Shown here: positions 25,578 through 35,149 of the stretch, piece by piece
Numbering within the stretch: position 1 is the stretch's first letter
How the letters are laid out: each line of letters begins with the position of its first letter
NCBI GenBank assembly: GCA_017549205.1
Contig: JAFYVH010000001.1
Coordinates: 61,462-125,461, forward strand
Source: Clostridia bacterium
GTDB lineage: Bacteria > Bacillota > Clostridia > UBA1381 > UBA9506
Length of the DNA: 64,000 bases
Direction of reading: 5' to 3'
Program-made: the position numbers and the translations under genes
The notes under the pieces: model-generated
Told to the model about the DNA's origin: nothing
The model's input: the letters and a program-made list of their open reading frames with translations, nothing else
Databases searched by the model: none

Positions 25578-25922
25578 ATGAGCGTGAACAGAATTAACAG
25601 AATTAACGAAGAATTTAGAAAAGAATTATCTGATATTATCCGCAACATGAAAGACCCGCGCATTCCCATGATGACCAGCGTTGTTACAGTGAATGTAACG
25701 CCAGATTTACGCTATGCTAAAATTTATGTGAGTATTTTAGGCAGTGAGGCAGAGCAGAAGGATGCCATTGCAGCGCTAAAAAAATCTGCGGGATTTGTCC
25801 GCAGGGAAATGGGCGCGCGTCTTAACATGCGCTACACGCCTGAGCCGGTGTTTGAGCTTGACCATTCAATCGAGCACGGCGCCCGCATAACAGAACTTTT
25901 AAGATCAACGCAAGGTGATTGA
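25578..25922 (+). CDS. rbfA: Ribosome-binding factor A
   Basis: 30S assembly and cold-adaptation factor (114 aa). Signature regions: INEEFRKELSDIIRNMKDPRI, VTVNVTPDLRYAKIYVSILG and the C-terminal MRYTPEPVFELDHSIEHG. It ends 1 nt before the next start, so translation is probably coupled. Confidence 0.95.
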   Translation: MSVNRINRINEEFRKELSDIIRNMKDPRIPMMTSVVTVNVTPDLRYAKIYVSILGSEAEQKDAIAALKKSAGFVRREMGARLNMRYTPEPVFELDHSIEHGARITELLRSTQGD

Positions 25923-25923
25923 T

Positions 25924-26901
25924 GTGAACCAATTACAAGACATTCAAAAGACTTTGGCACAGGCTGAACGGGTTGCCATTTTCACACATGTTAATCCCGA
26001 TGGTGATGCTTTGGGCTCGGCTTATGCCATGCAGGCAGCACTAGAGTTTTTAGGGAAAAAAGCAACGGTTTTTTTAGAAAAAGAACCGCCGGAGCGCTAT
26101 GCCTTTTTGGTGGAAGACTACAGCCTTTGTGGAGAAAGTGACGCTTTTGATGTGGCACTTGCGTTAGATTGTGGCTCCATTAACCGACTGGGCAATTTAC
26201 ATCCTTTATATTTGCAGATTGGAAAGAAATTGGTTGTTGACCATCATTATGCCACTGCACCCTATGGTGATATATATTTCAGCGACCCAAACAGTGCAGC
26301 ATGCTGTGAACTGGTTTATGACCTGATTATCGGCTTGTGCGGTCGTGTGCCTGAAAAATCCCTTGTGCCGCTTTATACAGGTCTTTCAACCGATACGGGA
26401 AATTTTAAATTTTCGAATGTAACAGTCAAAACCTTTACAGTGGCAGCAGCTTTGTTAGAGTCCGGTGTTAAAATCAGACCTATTACGCGGCGGCTGTATG
26501 ACACAGTTAAACTTTCCAAACTTAAGTTTATCGGTGCTTTGGCAGACCATGTGCAGCTTTATAATGATGGCAAAATTGCTGTGTTAGCATGTTCTGATAG
26601 TTTTTTGGCCGGCTTTGGTTTAGCGTTTGAAGATTTAGAGGAGCTGCCAAACACGGTGCTCAGCATTAAGGGTGTTGAGGTCAGCGTTATCATTAAAGAA
26701 AAGGATGCAGACAAGCTTAAGGTGAGTTTGCGTTGCAAAGAAAATATTGATTTGGCATTGCTTGCGGCACAATTTGGTGGCGGCGGTCATGCTTGCGCCT
26801 CCGGATTTGTGACAGATGCATCTGCCCAGACGATTACAGATGAACTTGTAACCGTTATATCAAAGCAGTTGGAGGAATTCTATGCCGGCACAAGCAAATG
26901 A
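25924..26901 (+). CDS. DHH/DHHA1 phosphoesterase (NrnA-type oligoribonuclease/pAp phosphatase)
   Basis: Degrades short RNA or dinucleotides and pAp in relatives. The 325-aa protein has the metal motifs THVNPDGDALGS, ALDCGS and VVDHH, and the DHHA1 substrate motif GGGGHACASGF. I chose the GTG at 25924, with AAGGTG (25912-25917) 6 nt upstream; the earlier GTG at 25915 overlaps that site. Its 3' end overlaps rnhA by 20 nt. Usual place after rbfA. Confidence 0.92.
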   Translation: MNQLQDIQKTLAQAERVAIFTHVNPDGDALGSAYAMQAALEFLGKKATVFLEKEPPERYAFLVEDYSLCGESDAFDVALALDCGSINRLGNLHPLYLQIGKKLVVDHHYATAPYGDIYFSDPNSAACCELVYDLIIGLCGRVPEKSLVPLYTGLSTDTGNFKFSNVTVKTFTVAAALLESGVKIRPITRRLYDTVKLSKLKFIGALADHVQLYNDGKIAVLACSDSFLAGFGLAFEDLEELPNTVLSIKGVEVSVIIKEKDADKLKVSLRCKENIDLALLAAQFGGGGHACASGFVTDASAQTITDELVTVISKQLEEFYAGTSK

Positions 26902-27367
26902 GTTAAAAATAATAACAATGTTTACAGATGGTGCTTGCTCCGGCAATCCCGGTCCCGGTGGCTGGGGCACCATTTTGCGTTATGGAAGCCGTAGCCTTGA
27001 GCTTTCCGGCGGTTATCGCCTAACTACCAATAACAGAATGGAAATTTTAGCTGTAATTCGTGGTCTTGAGCGACTAAAAGAGCCTTGCCATGTGGATGTT
27101 TACAGCGACAGCAAATATGTTGTTGATGCCATCAATCAAGGCTGGGTTTATGGCTGGAAGAAAAAAGGCTGGATTAAAAGCAACAAAGAAAAGGCTTTAA
27201 ATCCTGATTTGTGGCAAAAACTTTTGGATGAAATGCAGCGGCATGAGGTTGTTTTTCACTGGGTGAAAGGTCACGATGGTCATCCTGAAAATGAGCGTTG
27301 TGATGAACTAGCCGTGGCTGCTGCTGCGTCAGAGGGCTTGCCGGAGGACACAGGTTATACCCAGTAA
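26882..27367 (+). CDS. rnhA: Ribonuclease HI
   Basis: Cuts RNA in RNA:DNA hybrids. The 161-aa protein keeps all catalytic residues: Asp16 (TDGACSGNPGPGGW), Glu54 (NRMEILAV), Asp76 (YSDSKYV), His131 (KGHDGHPEN) and Asp141 (NERCDELA). GGAGG precedes the ATG inside the end of the DHH gene. The C-terminal tail is short and ordinary. Confidence 0.96.
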   Translation: MPAQANELKIITMFTDGACSGNPGPGGWGTILRYGSRSLELSGGYRLTTNNRMEILAVIRGLERLKEPCHVDVYSDSKYVVDAINQGWVYGWKKKGWIKSNKEKALNPDLWQKLLDEMQRHEVVFHWVKGHDGHPENERCDELAVAAAASEGLPEDTGYTQ

Positions 27368-27385
27368 AAACGGGAGGTGCAGGAC

Positions 27386-28144
27386 ATGTATTTTGATACC
27401 CATACACATTTAGACGATGCCCGTTTTGATAAGGATCGCCCTAGTGTTATAAAAAAAATTGCCGATTCTGGCGTTACACTTTTAGTTAATATCGGCGCGG
27501 ATATGGAAAGCTCACATGCCGGTGTTAAACTTGCGGCTGAGAACGATTTTATTTATGCATCAGTGGGTGTTCATCCTCATGATACAGAATTCATGACAGA
27601 TGATGATGTAGAAATCCTGCGTGTTTTAGCAACCGAGCCAAAGGTTGTGGCCATTGGCGAAATCGGGCTTGATTATTACTATGATAATTCACCCCGTGAC
27701 TTGCAAAAAAAGTGGTTTCGCCGACAAATTGAACTGGCCAAGGAACTCAATCTTCCTTACATTGTTCACGACCGTGACGCCCATCAGGATACTATGGATA
27801 TCATCCACAAAACCGGTTACTTTCGTGGCGTGATGCATTGCTATTCCGGCAGCATTGAAATGATGCGCACCTTAGTTGATTGGGGTTTTTACATTTCTTT
27901 TGCCGGTTCCGTGACTTTTAAAAACAGCAAAAAAGCCAAAGAGGTGGCGTCCTGCGTGCCGATAGAACGGCTTTTGATTGAAACCGACAGCCCATATCTC
28001 ACCCCCGAGCCCCATCGTGGCCAAAGAAATGACAGCTCGATGGTTCAGTTTGTTGCGCAGGAGATTGCGGCACTTAGGGGCATGAGCCAAGAAGAAGTGG
28101 CTCGTATAACTTTAGAAAATGGGAAACGGTTTTATAATATATAA
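27386..28144 (+). CDS. tatD: TatD-family metal-dependent hydrolase
   Basis: Metal-dependent deoxyribonuclease of the TatD family (252 aa). Metal ligands: DTHTHLD at the start, AIGEIGLDYYYD (Glu), PYIVHDRDAH (His), GVMHCYSG (His) and LIETDSPYL (Asp). I use the ATG at 27386, 8 nt after GGGAGG; the GTG at 27377 falls in the ribosome site. It follows rnhA by 18 nt. Confidence 0.94.
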   Translation: MYFDTHTHLDDARFDKDRPSVIKKIADSGVTLLVNIGADMESSHAGVKLAAENDFIYASVGVHPHDTEFMTDDDVEILRVLATEPKVVAIGEIGLDYYYDNSPRDLQKKWFRRQIELAKELNLPYIVHDRDAHQDTMDIIHKTGYFRGVMHCYSGSIEMMRTLVDWGFYISFAGSVTFKNSKKAKEVASCVPIERLLIETDSPYLTPEPHRGQRNDSSMVQFVAQEIAALRGMSQEEVARITLENGKRFYNI

Positions 28145-28165
28145 TATGGATGAGGAGCGATTTTA

Positions 28166-29359
28166 ATGGATTTTTCAAGATTGATTTCAGATAAAATGCT
28201 GGGTGTTAAGGCTTCAGCTATTCGTGAGATTTTCAAGGTGGCTGGCAAGCCGGATGTTATCAGTTTTGCAGGTGGTTTACCTGCCCCCGAAAGCTTTCCG
28301 GTTGATGCCATTAAAGAGATTTGTGCAGATATTTTGGATAACGACCCGGTTACTGCACTTCAATATGGCATTTCAGAGGGCTATGCACCCCTTAAAGAGC
28401 TTGTATTAAAGCGTGTGAAAGAAAAAGAGCAGATTGGCAATGCTAATGATGACATCATCATTGTCAGCGGCTCTCAGCAGGGTGCCGATTTAACAGCCAA
28501 AGTGCTTTTAAATGAGGGCGACGGCGTTATTTGCGAAGAACCCAGTTTTATTGGTTGCCTAAACACCTTCCGTACCTATAATGCCAAGTTATATGGTGTG
28601 CCAATGAATGACGATGGTATGGATTTGGAGGTTTTGGAAGAAACCCTGAAAATTAATCCGAATATTAAGCTGATTTATACCATTCCTACTTTCCAAAATC
28701 CTTCAGGCATTACCTCAAGCCTTGCCGTGAGACAGGGTATGCTGCGCCTGGCACAAAAGTATGGCGTTATGATTTTAGAGGATAACCCCTATGGTGAACT
28801 GCGGTTTTCTGGTGAAAAAGTTCCCACCATTAAATCCATGGACACAACGGGCAATGTTATCTATCTGGGCTCATTTTCAAAGGTATTTTCTCCCGGCTTG
28901 CGCCTTGCATATTTAATTTTGGATAAAGGCGTTATGGAGAAATTTGTTGTGGGGAAGCAGGCAACAGATGTCCATACCAATGTTTTTTCACAAATGATTG
29001 TAGCTCGTTATTTGGACAAATATGATATTGACAGTTCTATTGCAAAAAGCCGTGAGCTTTACAAGCATCGTTGCGGCTTAATGCTTTCCTGTATGGATGA
29101 ATATTTCCCGAAAAATGTGACCTATACCCGTCCTGATGGCGGTATCTTCCTGTGGGCAACAATGCCCAAGGGTACCGATTCAGGCAAACTGATGCTTGAG
29201 GCGGTTGAACGAAAGGTTGCTTTTGTTCCCGGTAGTGCTTTTATGACCGATATTGAAAAGCCCAGCCATTGCTTCCGTCTTAACTATTCAACCATGAGCG
29301 ATGAAAAGATTGAAAAAGGCATCAAGATTTTAGGCGAGCTTCTTTCTGAACGCTTATAA
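28166..29359 (+). CDS. PLP-dependent aminotransferase (2-aminoadipate/MocR-like group without HTH)
   Basis: 397-aa class I aminotransferase resembling LysN and the aminotransferase half of MocR regulators, but with no DNA-binding part. Motifs: ISFAGGLPAPESFP at the start, PTFQNPSGITSS, DNPYGELRFSG, PLP lysine in LGSFSKVFSPGLRLAY, and the C-terminal HCFRLNYS arginine. It probably acts on 2-oxoglutarate and a branched, aromatic or aminoadipate donor. GAGGAG precedes the ATG; 21 nt after tatD. Confidence 0.9.
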   Translation: MDFSRLISDKMLGVKASAIREIFKVAGKPDVISFAGGLPAPESFPVDAIKEICADILDNDPVTALQYGISEGYAPLKELVLKRVKEKEQIGNANDDIIIVSGSQQGADLTAKVLLNEGDGVICEEPSFIGCLNTFRTYNAKLYGVPMNDDGMDLEVLEETLKINPNIKLIYTIPTFQNPSGITSSLAVRQGMLRLAQKYGVMILEDNPYGELRFSGEKVPTIKSMDTTGNVIYLGSFSKVFSPGLRLAYLILDKGVMEKFVVGKQATDVHTNVFSQMIVARYLDKYDIDSSIAKSRELYKHRCGLMLSCMDEYFPKNVTYTRPDGGIFLWATMPKGTDSGKLMLEAVERKVAFVPGSAFMTDIEKPSHCFRLNYSTMSDEKIEKGIKILGELLSERL

Positions 29360-29412
29360 ATCTGTTTTATAGCTGTCGATATGACTAAAAACAGTGGATT
29401 GGAGATTACAAT

Positions 29413-30420
29413 ATGGAACAGACTATTGAAAGAAAAAAACGCATTTTTTCAGGCATGCAGCCTTCAGGTGAATTAACCCTGGGCAACTATCTGGGTGCCT
29501 TAAAAAACTGGATAAAACTGCAGGATGAATATGATTGTATGTATGCTGTTATGGACATGCACGCCATCACAGTTCGTCAGGATCCGGCAGAACTCCGTCG
29601 TCGCAGCCTTGATGTGCTTAAGCAATATATGGCTTGTGGTGTTGATCCGGAGAAGTCAATTTTGTTCATTCAATCTCATGTACCAGCTCATGCAGAGCTT
29701 GCCTGGGTACTTTCTTGCAACACACAAATGGGTGAACTGTCAAGAATGACACAGTTTAAAGATAAATCAAGAAAACATGCCGACAACATCAACGCCGGTC
29801 TTTTTACCTATCCGGTGCTTATGGCGTCTGACATTTTACTTTATCAGGCTGATTTGGTACCCGTTGGCAATGACCAGCTGCAACACATAGAAATCACTCG
29901 TGATGTTGCTGAACGATTTAATCACCGTTATAGCGACACCTTTACCGTGCCCGAACCTTTTATTGGCAAATCTGGCGCCCGTGTTATGAGTTTGCAATCA
30001 CCTGAAAATAAAATGTCGAAATCGGATCCCAACCCCAACGGCTTTATTTTGATGCTTGACACAGAAGATGTTATCATTAAAAAGTTCAAGCGTGCAGTAA
30101 CCGATTCTGACAGTGAAATCCGTGCCGGAGAGGATAAACCGGGCATCACCAATCTGTTGACCATTTATGCTGCCGTCAGCGGCAAAACGGTTGATGAAGC
30201 GGCTAAAGAATTCAGTGGCATGGGCTATGGAACCTTTAAGCAGGCAGTGGGTGAGGCGGTTGCTGCAGAACTGGCACCCGTTCGCAAACGCTTTGATGAA
30301 CTTTCAAAAGACAAAGCTTATGTTGAAGAGGTTTACACAAAGGGTGCAGAAATGGCATCCCGCATTGCAGCTAAAACCCTGCGCAAGGTTTATAAAAAAG
30401 TTGGATTTATCGGTCGCTGA
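29413..30420 (+). CDS. trpS: Tryptophanyl-tRNA synthetase
   Basis: Class Ic synthetase of 335 aa that charges tRNA-Trp. The HIGH-type motif is LTLGNYLGALKNW and the KMSKS motif is ENKMSKSDPN; MASDILLYQADLVPVG and GNDQLQHIEITRD are also typical. The gap upstream is only 53 nt with no T-box, although a Trp T-box exists at 42.2 kb in this window. So trpS is expressed with its neighbours rather than by tRNA-Trp sensing. Confidence 0.96.
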   Translation: MEQTIERKKRIFSGMQPSGELTLGNYLGALKNWIKLQDEYDCMYAVMDMHAITVRQDPAELRRRSLDVLKQYMACGVDPEKSILFIQSHVPAHAELAWVLSCNTQMGELSRMTQFKDKSRKHADNINAGLFTYPVLMASDILLYQADLVPVGNDQLQHIEITRDVAERFNHRYSDTFTVPEPFIGKSGARVMSLQSPENKMSKSDPNPNGFILMLDTEDVIIKKFKRAVTDSDSEIRAGEDKPGITNLLTIYAAVSGKTVDEAAKEFSGMGYGTFKQAVGEAVAAELAPVRKRFDELSKDKAYVEEVYTKGAEMASRIAAKTLRKVYKKVGFIGR

Positions 30421-30456
30421 TTTAGTTATAAAATCGGCAGGACAGGAAGGAATAAA

Positions 30457-30699
30457 ATGAGATTAGATAAATATTTAAAGGTATCCCGCATTATTAAGCG
30501 CAGAACAGTTGCCAATGAGGCTTGTGACCAGGGGCGTGTATCGGTTAATGGTCGTAGCGTGAAAGCATCTTATGATGTAAAAGTGGGCGATGTGTTAGAG
30601 CTTCGGTTTGGTGAAAAAACCATGCGGGCACAGGTGCTTCGCATCAGCGAGCATGTGGGCAAGGATGAAGCGGCTGAACTTTATAAAGTGTTACCTTAA
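30457..30699 (+). CDS. rqcP: RqcP, S4-domain ribosome quality-control protein
   Basis: 80-aa RNA-binding protein consisting of an S4 domain (MRLDKYLKVSRIIKRR, then GRVSVNGRSVKASYDVKVGDVLELRF). This is RqcP (YabO), which in Bacillus binds stalled 50S subunits and helps RqcH add poly-Ala tails. GGAAGG precedes the ATG. Its neighbourhood includes mutS2, which in Bacillus can act on collided ribosomes, a suggestive link. Confidence 0.9.
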   Translation: MRLDKYLKVSRIIKRRTVANEACDQGRVSVNGRSVKASYDVKVGDVLELRFGEKTMRAQVLRISEHVGKDEAAELYKVLP

Positions 30700-30736
30700 T
30701 CACTATGAGGCAAGAAATAAAACGGGAGTTAAAACT

Positions 30737-31531
30737 ATGGAATTTATATTAATCTTATTATTAATTGCTTTGGTTATCTGGGGTTTTTCTACCAGTTTGG
30801 TCTGGGGCGTTGGCTTATTAATTGCTGTTTCTTTGTATTATTACTTTAAGCGATATACCACTTTTTGTATGATGATGGGTATGCGCAAGTATGGACAAGG
30901 GGATATTAACGGCAGCTTTCGTTGGTTTGAACGGGGCGAGAAAAAAGGCTATAATATAAGACAAAAAATTACATATGCTTACTATTTGATGCGTGAAGGC
31001 CGTGTAAAACGCTCAGAAGCTATGCTGGATTCGGTTTTGGCATTTAAAATAGATAAACCTGAGCTTAAATATTATGCTAAGACAAATCATGCTATTTTGC
31101 TCTTAAAAACAGGTAGAGCACAAGAGGCATTAGAAGAACTGAATGAAATTTTTCCTTATTATAAAAATTCCAACATTTATGGCAGCCTCGGCTATTTGCA
31201 CATTTTGTGCAGTGACATGGAAACAGCGGAGAAGTTTAACTTAGAAGCTTATGATTATAATCGGGAAGATGCTGTTATTTTGGATAACTTGGTGCAGCTT
31301 TACACCAAAATGAATCAGCCTGAAAAAGCCTATGTTTATGCTGAAAAGCTCATGGCACTAAAACCGGGCTTTATTGAAGCATATTATGATGCAGCCATTG
31401 TTGAAAAAGCATTGGGCAAGTATGATGATGCAAAAGGGCATTTAGAGCATGCCCTGACCATTCGCTCTTCCTTTATCAGTGCTGTCACCCACGAAGATGT
31501 GCAGAAGCTTTTAAACGAGTTAGAGGGCTAA
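30737..31531 (+). CDS. Membrane-anchored TPR protein
   Basis: 264-aa protein with two adjacent hydrophobic segments (about 1-20 and 23-38, a hairpin-like anchor) followed by a soluble TPR array (about 65-260: WFERGEKKGYN, AMLDSVLAFK, QEALEELNEIFPYY, NLVQLYTKMNQPEKAYVYAEK, KALGKYDDAKGHLEHAL). I chose the ATG at 30737 after GGGAG; the frame is open further back into rqcP but lacks a ribosome site. Function is unknown; it probably scaffolds proteins at the membrane. Confidence 0.82.
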   Translation: MEFILILLLIALVIWGFSTSLVWGVGLLIAVSLYYYFKRYTTFCMMMGMRKYGQGDINGSFRWFERGEKKGYNIRQKITYAYYLMREGRVKRSEAMLDSVLAFKIDKPELKYYAKTNHAILLLKTGRAQEALEELNEIFPYYKNSNIYGSLGYLHILCSDMETAEKFNLEAYDYNREDAVILDNLVQLYTKMNQPEKAYVYAEKLMALKPGFIEAYYDAAIVEKALGKYDDAKGHLEHALTIRSSFISAVTHEDVQKLLNELEG

Positions 31532-31558
31532 ACTAAAAAGTCAGGCTATGGAGTCAGT

Positions 31559-33919
31559 ATGGATACAAAATCTTTTATCACATTAGAATTTGATAAGATT
31601 TTACACCGGTTAGCAGGATATACTCAAAATGAGCCGGTGCAAAAGCGTATTTTGTCTTTAACCCCTACAGTTTCTTTAATAGAGGCACAGGATTGGCAAA
31701 GACAAACAACAGAGGCCGTTAATGTTCTTTTGCGCCGTGGCAATCCGCCGGGCATTAAGCTTTATGACATAACGGCTGCTTTGTTGCGGGCAGAACGGGG
31801 CGGCGCCATGAACATGCGTGAGCTTCTTTCGGTTTCTGCTCTTTGCAAAACGGCCCGCAGCATGAAACGATATTTAGAAGATGACAAAGCATTAGAGGCA
31901 GGCATCATTATGAGTCTTGCCTCTGTTTTAAATCCTCTGCGGAATGTGTCGGACCGTATTGACGATGCCATTTTATCGGAAGAGGATATGGCAGACGGTG
32001 CCAGTCCGGCGCTTTACCAGATTCGCAGAAAAAAGAAAACACTTTCGGCAAAAATCCGTGATACACTGCAAGAAATGATTGCTTCGCCCAAATATCAAAA
32101 AGCACTGCAGGACCCCATTATTACCATGCGTGGTGACCGCTATGTTTTGCCGGTACGTGCAGAGGCCAAAAACGAAATTAAAGGCATTGTACACGATGCT
32201 TCCTCATCCGGTGCAACTTATTTTATTGAGCCTATGGCGGTTGTTAACATCACCAACTCTCTAGCGGCGTTAGACGCTGAAGAAAAAGAAGAAATTGAAC
32301 GCATTTTAGCAGAACTTTCGGCTTTTGTCAGTGAATATCAGGCAGAACTTACCGGCAATTTATCTGCCCTTTATGAGCTTGATTTTCTTTTTGCAAAAGC
32401 CAAGCTTTCCATTTCGCATCATGGCACAGAGCCGGTTTTAAATCAAGAGGGCATTGTGAACATTCAAAAAGGCCGACATCCCTTATTAGACCCTAAAAAA
32501 GTTGTGCCAGTGGACATTTATCTGGGTGAAGATTTTGATACTTTGGTGATTACAGGTCCTAACACCGGCGGTAAAACTGTTTCGCTGAAAACCTTGGGTC
32601 TGTTATCATTAATGGCAGCATCGGGCCTGCACATCACTGCGGATGAGCACAGCCGGATGGCTGTTTTTACCAATGTTTTTGCAGATATTGGTGATGAGCA
32701 GAGCATTGAACAAAGCCTCAGCACTTTTTCTTCCCATGTTGTAAATTTGGTCAGTATTTTAGAGCAGCTTGACGATAACAGTTTGGTTTTAGCAGACGAA
32801 CTGGGTGCCGGCACAGACCCAACAGAGGGCGCAGCCCTTGCCATCGCTATTTTGGACTATGTGCGGAGCATGGGAGCAAAAGCAGCTGCCACAACCCATT
32901 ACAGCGAACTGAAGATGTATGCCCTGACCACATCCCGTGTTGAAAACGCATCTTGCGAATTTGATATTAAAACTCTTTCGCCAACCTATCGTCTTTTGAT
33001 TGGCGTGCCCGGAAAGAGTAATGCTTTTGCCATTTCTCGTCGTCTTGGTTTGCCCGAAACAATTTTAGAAAGTGCATCTTCGCTTTTAAAACATGAAAAT
33101 GTGCAAATGGAAGATGTGTTGGCAAGCCTTGAAAAAAATCGACAAAAAGCCGAGCAACAACGGCGTCAGGCAGAAACCATGAACCGCGACATTCGTTCTT
33201 TACGCAAAACTTTGACAAGTGAACGAGAGGCATTGGATGTTCAGCGCACAAAAATTCTTGAAGAGGCACGAACAGAGGCCATGCGCATTTTAGAAAATGC
33301 GAAAGAAGAATCGCAGCGCACCTTAAAAGAACTGCGCTCCATTCGTGATAATGCCGCCTTAAAAGAAGCCTTACAGCAGGTAGAACAGGCCAAAGCCGCC
33401 CTGCGCGAGCAGCAGGAAAAGCTGGCGGGCAAAAAGAGTCAGGCACCCAAAAGGGTGGGCAAGCCCCCTAAAAATTTAAAACCGGGGGATAGCGTCAGAA
33501 TCATTTCGTTAGACCAAACGGCAACGGTTTTAGAAAAGCCCGACCAAAACGGAAATGTTCAGCTGCAGGCGGGTATCATGAAGATTAAAGCAAAGCTTGA
33601 TGACCTTATTTTTGAGAAGAGTCATGAAAAAAAACAGACCACATCTTATGTTTCCCGCTCGGCAGGCAACAGCCATGTGAAAACGGAAATTGATTTGCGC
33701 GGTCAGACGCTGGATGAAGCTTTGATGGAGGTTGACCGCTTTATTGACCAGGCACTTTTAGCCAACTTGCAAACTGTCACGGTGATTCATGGCAAGGGTA
33801 CCGGTGTTTTGCGAAAAGGCATAACAGACTATTTAAAGAAACACCCCATGATTAAGGAATCCCGCATGGGTCAGCTTGGCGAAGGCGATACCGGCGTAAC
33901 CGTTGTTACATTTAAATAA
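31559..33919 (+). CDS. mutS2: MutS2 endonuclease/ribosome-rescue ATPase
   Basis: 786-aa MutS2. N-terminal core helices, ATPase with Walker A GPNTGGKTVSLKT (~residues 331-343), Walker B LVLADELGAGTDPTEGAAL, and the ATPase end TTHYSELKMYA; a long coiled coil (~515-625); a KOW-like segment (~640-690); and a C-terminal Smr domain (IDLRGQTLDEAL, VIHGKGTGVLRKGI). MutS2 limits recombination and, in Bacillus, splits collided ribosomes for RqcH/RqcP. Confidence 0.95.
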   Translation: MDTKSFITLEFDKILHRLAGYTQNEPVQKRILSLTPTVSLIEAQDWQRQTTEAVNVLLRRGNPPGIKLYDITAALLRAERGGAMNMRELLSVSALCKTARSMKRYLEDDKALEAGIIMSLASVLNPLRNVSDRIDDAILSEEDMADGASPALYQIRRKKKTLSAKIRDTLQEMIASPKYQKALQDPIITMRGDRYVLPVRAEAKNEIKGIVHDASSSGATYFIEPMAVVNITNSLAALDAEEKEEIERILAELSAFVSEYQAELTGNLSALYELDFLFAKAKLSISHHGTEPVLNQEGIVNIQKGRHPLLDPKKVVPVDIYLGEDFDTLVITGPNTGGKTVSLKTLGLLSLMAASGLHITADEHSRMAVFTNVFADIGDEQSIEQSLSTFSSHVVNLVSILEQLDDNSLVLADELGAGTDPTEGAALAIAILDYVRSMGAKAAATTHYSELKMYALTTSRVENASCEFDIKTLSPTYRLLIGVPGKSNAFAISRRLGLPETILESASSLLKHENVQMEDVLASLEKNRQKAEQQRRQAETMNRDIRSLRKTLTSEREALDVQRTKILEEARTEAMRILENAKEESQRTLKELRSIRDNAALKEALQQVEQAKAALREQQEKLAGKKSQAPKRVGKPPKNLKPGDSVRIISLDQTATVLEKPDQNGNVQLQAGIMKIKAKLDDLIFEKSHEKKQTTSYVSRSAGNSHVKTEIDLRGQTLDEALMEVDRFIDQALLANLQTVTVIHGKGTGVLRKGITDYLKKHPMIKESRMGQLGEGDTGVTVVTFK

Positions 33920-33932
33920 AAGATAAAATAAA

Positions 33933-33971
33933 AACCCCTCATGCTGTGCTTTGCATGAGGGGTTGTTTTTT
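33933..33971. terminator. Bidirectional terminator, mutS2/dgoD
   Basis: 12-bp stem AACCCCTCATGC (33933-33944) with GCATGAGGGGTT (33953-33964), T-run on the plus side, A/T-rich on the other. It ends two convergent genes. Confidence 0.9.
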
Positions 33972-33974
33972 AGT

Positions 33975-35123
33975 TTACCACTCGGCAACGGAGTCATCTT
34001 CGTGGTGCCAAACGGGGTTTTTCCAGTTATGCGGTGTTTTGTTTTCTTCCAAAACAAGCTCTTTGTTAACCGCCACACCAAGACCCGGCAGTTTGGGTAG
34101 ATTTACAAAACCATCGGTAAATTTAAAGTCATCCTGATTGGTAACATAATCCAAAACACTCTTGCCCACATTATAGTGAATGCCAATGCTTTGCTCCTGA
34201 ATCACTGCGTTATATGATGTTGCATCCACATTCAAGCAGGCCGCCAGTGCAATGGGGCCCAAGGGGCAGTGAGGAGCCAGAGCTACATCATAACTCTCTG
34301 CCATGGCAGCAATCTTTTTAACCTCGGTTATGCCACCTGCGTGGGATAAATCCGGCTGGATAATATCAACACCGCCACAGGTTAAAAGGCGTTTAAAATC
34401 AAACTTTGAGAACAAACGCTCACCGGTTGCAATGGGAATGTTGGCGCAAAGAGCCAGTTCTTTAAACACCTCCATGTTTTCGCAAAGAACAGGTTCTTCG
34501 ATGAACATGGGGTCAAATTCTTCCAGTTTTTTGGCAAGAACCTTTGCCATGGGCTTGTGCACGCGGCCATGAAAATCAATAGCAATGCCAAAATATTTGC
34601 CGCATGCTTCACGAATGGCAGCAACTCTTTCTAAAACAGCGTCGATTTTATCGTAGCTGTCAATCATTTGTAGTTCTTCGGTTGCATTCATCTTAATAGC
34701 ACGAAAGCCTTCTTTTTGCTTTTCTTTTGCAGCTTTGCCAACGTCGGAGGGACGGTCGCCGCCAATCCAGGAATATACCTTCATTTTGTCACGACATTTG
34801 CCACCCATAAGTTCATAAACAGGAGCGTTAAAGACTTTGCCCTTAATATCCCAAAGAGCCTGGTCAATGCCGGAAATGGCGCTCATAAGCACGCCACCGC
34901 CACGGTAAAAGCCGGCACGATACATGGTCTCCCACAAGCCTTCAATGTTGGCGGGGTCCTGACCAATGAGATAGTCCTTCATTTCGTTAACACAGGCTAA
35001 AACAGCCGCAGCGTGTCCCTCTAAAACAGCCTCACCCCAACCGGCGTAGCCGTTATCGGTTGTGATTTCAACAAAGCCCCAACGAGGGCGCACAAAATAG
35101 GTTTTAACATCAATTATTTTCAT
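33975..35123 (-). CDS. dgoD: D-galactonate dehydratase
   Basis: Enolase-superfamily enzyme that turns D-galactonate into 2-keto-3-deoxygalactonate. At 382 aa it has the same length as the E. coli enzyme and follows it throughout: [101 protein letters not shown], and the C-terminal [10 protein letters not shown]. Metal ligands Asp (DFHG), Glu (IEEP) and Glu (GERL) are present. The aldolase gene lies just upstream, so they form one operon. Confidence 0.95.
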   Translation of the reverse strand: MKIIDVKTYFVRPRWGFVEITTDNGYAGWGEAVLEGHAAAVLACVNEMKDYLIGQDPANIEGLWETMYRAGFYRGGGVLMSAISGIDQALWDIKGKVFNAPVYELMGGKCRDKMKVYSWIGGDRPSDVGKAAKEKQKEGFRAIKMNATEELQMIDSYDKIDAVLERVAAIREACGKYFGIAIDFHGRVHKPMAKVLAKKLEEFDPMFIEEPVLCENMEVFKELALCANIPIATGERLFSKFDFKRLLTCGGVDIIQPDLSHAGGITEVKKIAAMAESYDVALAPHCPLGPIALAACLNVDATSYNAVIQEQSIGIHYNVGKSVLDYVTNQDDFKFTDGFVNLPKLPGLGVAVNKELVLEENKTPHNWKNPVWHHEDDSVAEW

Positions 35124-35149
35124 TTGATTTTACCTCATTTCTTTATTAT

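Noticed and set aside
29360..29412. T-box for trpS
   Set aside because: The gap is only 53 nt and has no T-box sequence or terminator.
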